From: Sulfurovaceae bacterium
GTDB lineage: Bacteria > Campylobacterota > Campylobacteria > Campylobacterales > Sulfurovaceae
NCBI GenBank assembly: GCA_029933395.1
Contig: JAOZOG010000129.1
Span: forward strand, 1 to 6,047
Direction of reading: 5' to 3'
DNA length: 6,047 nucleotides
In this document: in pieces, positions 5,257-6,047 of the stretch
Numbering within the stretch: the stretch's first letter is position 1
Layout of the letters: every line of letters starts with the position of its first letter
Made by a program: the position numbers and the translations under genes
The notes under the pieces: model-generated
Told to the model about the DNA's origin: nothing
The model's input: the letters and a program-made list of their open reading frames with translations, nothing else
Databases searched by the model: none

Positions 5257-5308
5257 TTGACATCTTCCGAAAAAAACTATAATATATGACATAAGTTTGA
5301 CAAAGGAG
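5257..5308 (+). promoter_or_regulatory. Promoter, TGACA repeats and ribosome-binding site of the toxin-antitoxin operon
   Basis: TTGACA at 5257-5262 and TATAAT at 5278-5283 are perfect hexamers but only 15 bases apart; TAATAT at 5280-5285 gives 17. TGACA recurs three times (5258, 5287 and 5298), the later two 11 bases apart and downstream of the -10, where an autoregulating antitoxin could bind. AAAGGAG at 5302-5308 serves ATG 5314. Confidence 0.55.
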
Positions 5309-5313
5309 TGTTT

Positions 5314-5568
5314 ATGAGTGAAATATATGGTGCCAGAGATATCGTGCGAAATCCTTCACTGTTGCGCGTCGATCCCGATAAGAGCTTCATAGTCGAAGAC
5401 AAAAAAGCACATAAGCGGCTGGGTGTCTATCTCGGGGCTGATCTGGCGGAAGAGTTCTTCGCCTACAAAAGACGAAAGGCACTTCTGGATTCGGCTCACA
5501 AAATCAAAATACAGGCAGCAGAGGAATCCAAAACATTGGAAGGGACATTGAACGATGGTTTATCGTAG
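5314..5568 (+). CDS. Putative type II antitoxin, cognate of the MazF-like toxin
   Basis: The 84-residue, highly charged cytoplasmic protein is called an antitoxin mainly because it sits directly before, and overlaps by 14 bases, a MazF-type toxin gene. The first half (IYGARDIVRNPSLLR, then FIVEDKKAHKRLGVYLGADL) could be a Phd/YefM-like fold with its strand-turn-strand before a helix, but key Phd residues are not clear. It does not read as the usual AbrB/MazE or ribbon-helix-helix N-terminus either. The second half (about 47-84: EEFFAYKRRKALLDSAHKIKIQAAEESK) is helical and charged, as expected of a tail that wraps round the toxin. ATG 5314 follows AAAGGAG by five bases; GTG 5308 overlaps that site and is rejected. 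Such antitoxins commonly repress their own promoter. Confidence 0.78.
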   Translation: MSEIYGARDIVRNPSLLRVDPDKSFIVEDKKAHKRLGVYLGADLAEEFFAYKRRKALLDSAHKIKIQAAEESKTLEGTLNDGLS

Positions 5569-5896
5569 AGGTGACATCGTCCTGGTAAATTTCAATCCAC
5601 AGAAACAAAAAGAGGAAGTAGCCAAAGTGCGACCGGCAATTATCGTCTCCGATACAGCACTCAACGAAGTACTGGATCTCGTAAGTGTCGTAGCGCTAAC
5701 CACCAACCTGATCGATGATGCCGGCATCTTGCGTGTGAGAATCAGCAAAAGAGAAAGTCTGGAGAAAAACAGTGACGCAATGATCGAACAGTTGCGCAGT
5801 CTCTCCAAAGGACGAATCGGAGAACGTATCGCATCGGTCACAGACGATGAAATGGATAAAATTTCAGATGGCATCAAAGCGATGCTGGCACTATAA
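5555..5896 (+). CDS. MazF/PemK-family endoribonuclease toxin
   Basis: The 113-residue protein has full MazF length and architecture: YRRGDIVLVNFNP for the first strands, KVRPAIIVSD, then VVALTTNL, and a C-terminal EQLRSLSKGRIGERIASVTDDEMDKI that closes the barrel and forms the last helix. Arg26 (in VRPAIIVS) and Thr49 or Thr50 occupy the positions of the catalytic Arg and Thr of Bacillus MazF. MazF toxins cut mRNA at short sequence motifs to halt translation; the cleavage motif here cannot be read from the sequence. The usual GSEQ-G-x-RP loop is replaced by the more charged QKQKEEVAKVRP, a variation seen in the family. GGAAGGGA at 5538-5545 lies nine bases before ATG 5555, and the start overlaps the antitoxin end, so synthesis is coupled. 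Confidence 0.93.
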   Translation: MVYRRGDIVLVNFNPQKQKEEVAKVRPAIIVSDTALNEVLDLVSVVALTTNLIDDAGILRVRISKRESLEKNSDAMIEQLRSLSKGRIGERIASVTDDEMDKISDGIKAMLAL

Positions 5897-5944
5897 GTTT
5901 CAGGATTTCTTGAATCTGTCAAAAGTTAAAAAAATCGGTTCCCC

Positions 5945-6047
5945 TTGTTCCCAACGTCCTCGTTGGGAATGCGCCCTGACTAGAGGGAGGAAGTACTCTT
6001 GGGGTGCTTACGATACACACTCCCAAGCTGGAGCTTGGGAGCGAGAA
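5945..6047 (+). repeat. Dispersed two-hairpin repeat, longer copy (runs to the window edge)
   Basis: Hairpin one pairs TTCCCAACG (5948-5956) with CGTTGGGAA (5961-5969) around TCCT, perfectly. Hairpin two pairs CTCCCAAGC (6020-6028) with GCTTGGGAG (6033-6041) around TGGA, perfectly. The ~50 bases between them are absent or much shorter in the copy at 3673-3740. The last 45 bases align with 3696-3740. The element starts about 50 bases after the toxin gene; its right boundary may lie outside the window. Confidence 0.78.

Noticed and set aside
4684..5292. 202-codon antisense frame opposite the Asn-X gene, rich in Ile/Ser/Asp
   Set aside because: Its repetitive composition is the mirror of the Asn-X coding tract; the plus strand has a signal peptide, ribosome-binding site and coupled upstream gene.

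Overview
The window looks like chromosomal DNA from a Campylobacterota (epsilonproteobacterial) bacterium, most plausibly Sulfurovum-like. This assignment rests mainly on the long (397-residue) DapD with the group-2 active-site signature, on A+T-rich spacers with TATAAT boxes lacking clear -35 boxes, and on the general protein style. It is inference from reading the sequence, without any database comparison.

Layout. Bases 1-905 (minus strand) carry the N-terminal half of a TonB-dependent outer-membrane receptor that runs off the left edge. Its upstream spacer (906-1332) holds an inverted pair of REP-like hairpins (935-960 and 1049-1074), a candidate Fur box (975-993) and an unexplained ~200-base segment with two doubtful antisense ORFs. 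Bases 1333-3017 (plus) form a tight three-gene operon: dapD (lysine/meso-diaminopimelate synthesis), a 79-residue unknown protein starting at a TTG that overlaps the dapD stop, and an 81-residue S4-domain RNA-binding protein resembling RqcP. A cytoplasmic Sel1-repeat protein follows (3092-3676). Its stop codon lies inside the first hairpin of a dispersed two-hairpin repeat, and a longer copy of that repeat ends the window (about 5945-6047).

Bases 3845-5151 encode two exported proteins with overlapping or abutting reading frames: a DUF2092-like periplasmic protein (LolA/LppX-type fold expected) and a strange secreted protein with an R/G-rich stretch, a strict (Asn-X)20 dipeptide tract, a glycine-zipper-like hydrophobic segment and a two-cysteine C-terminal domain. 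This pair is the most interesting candidate for an undescribed system. Bases 5314-5896 hold a type II toxin-antitoxin pair: a short antitoxin with no obvious DNA-binding fold assignment (possibly Phd-like) and a MazF/PemK endoribonuclease overlapping it by 14 bases.

The window therefore mixes housekeeping (dapD operon), envelope functions (TonB receptor, DUF2092/Asn-X pair), a stress or selfish module (MazF) and at least two families of dispersed hairpin repeats. No tRNA, rRNA, CRISPR array or complete insertion sequence was seen.
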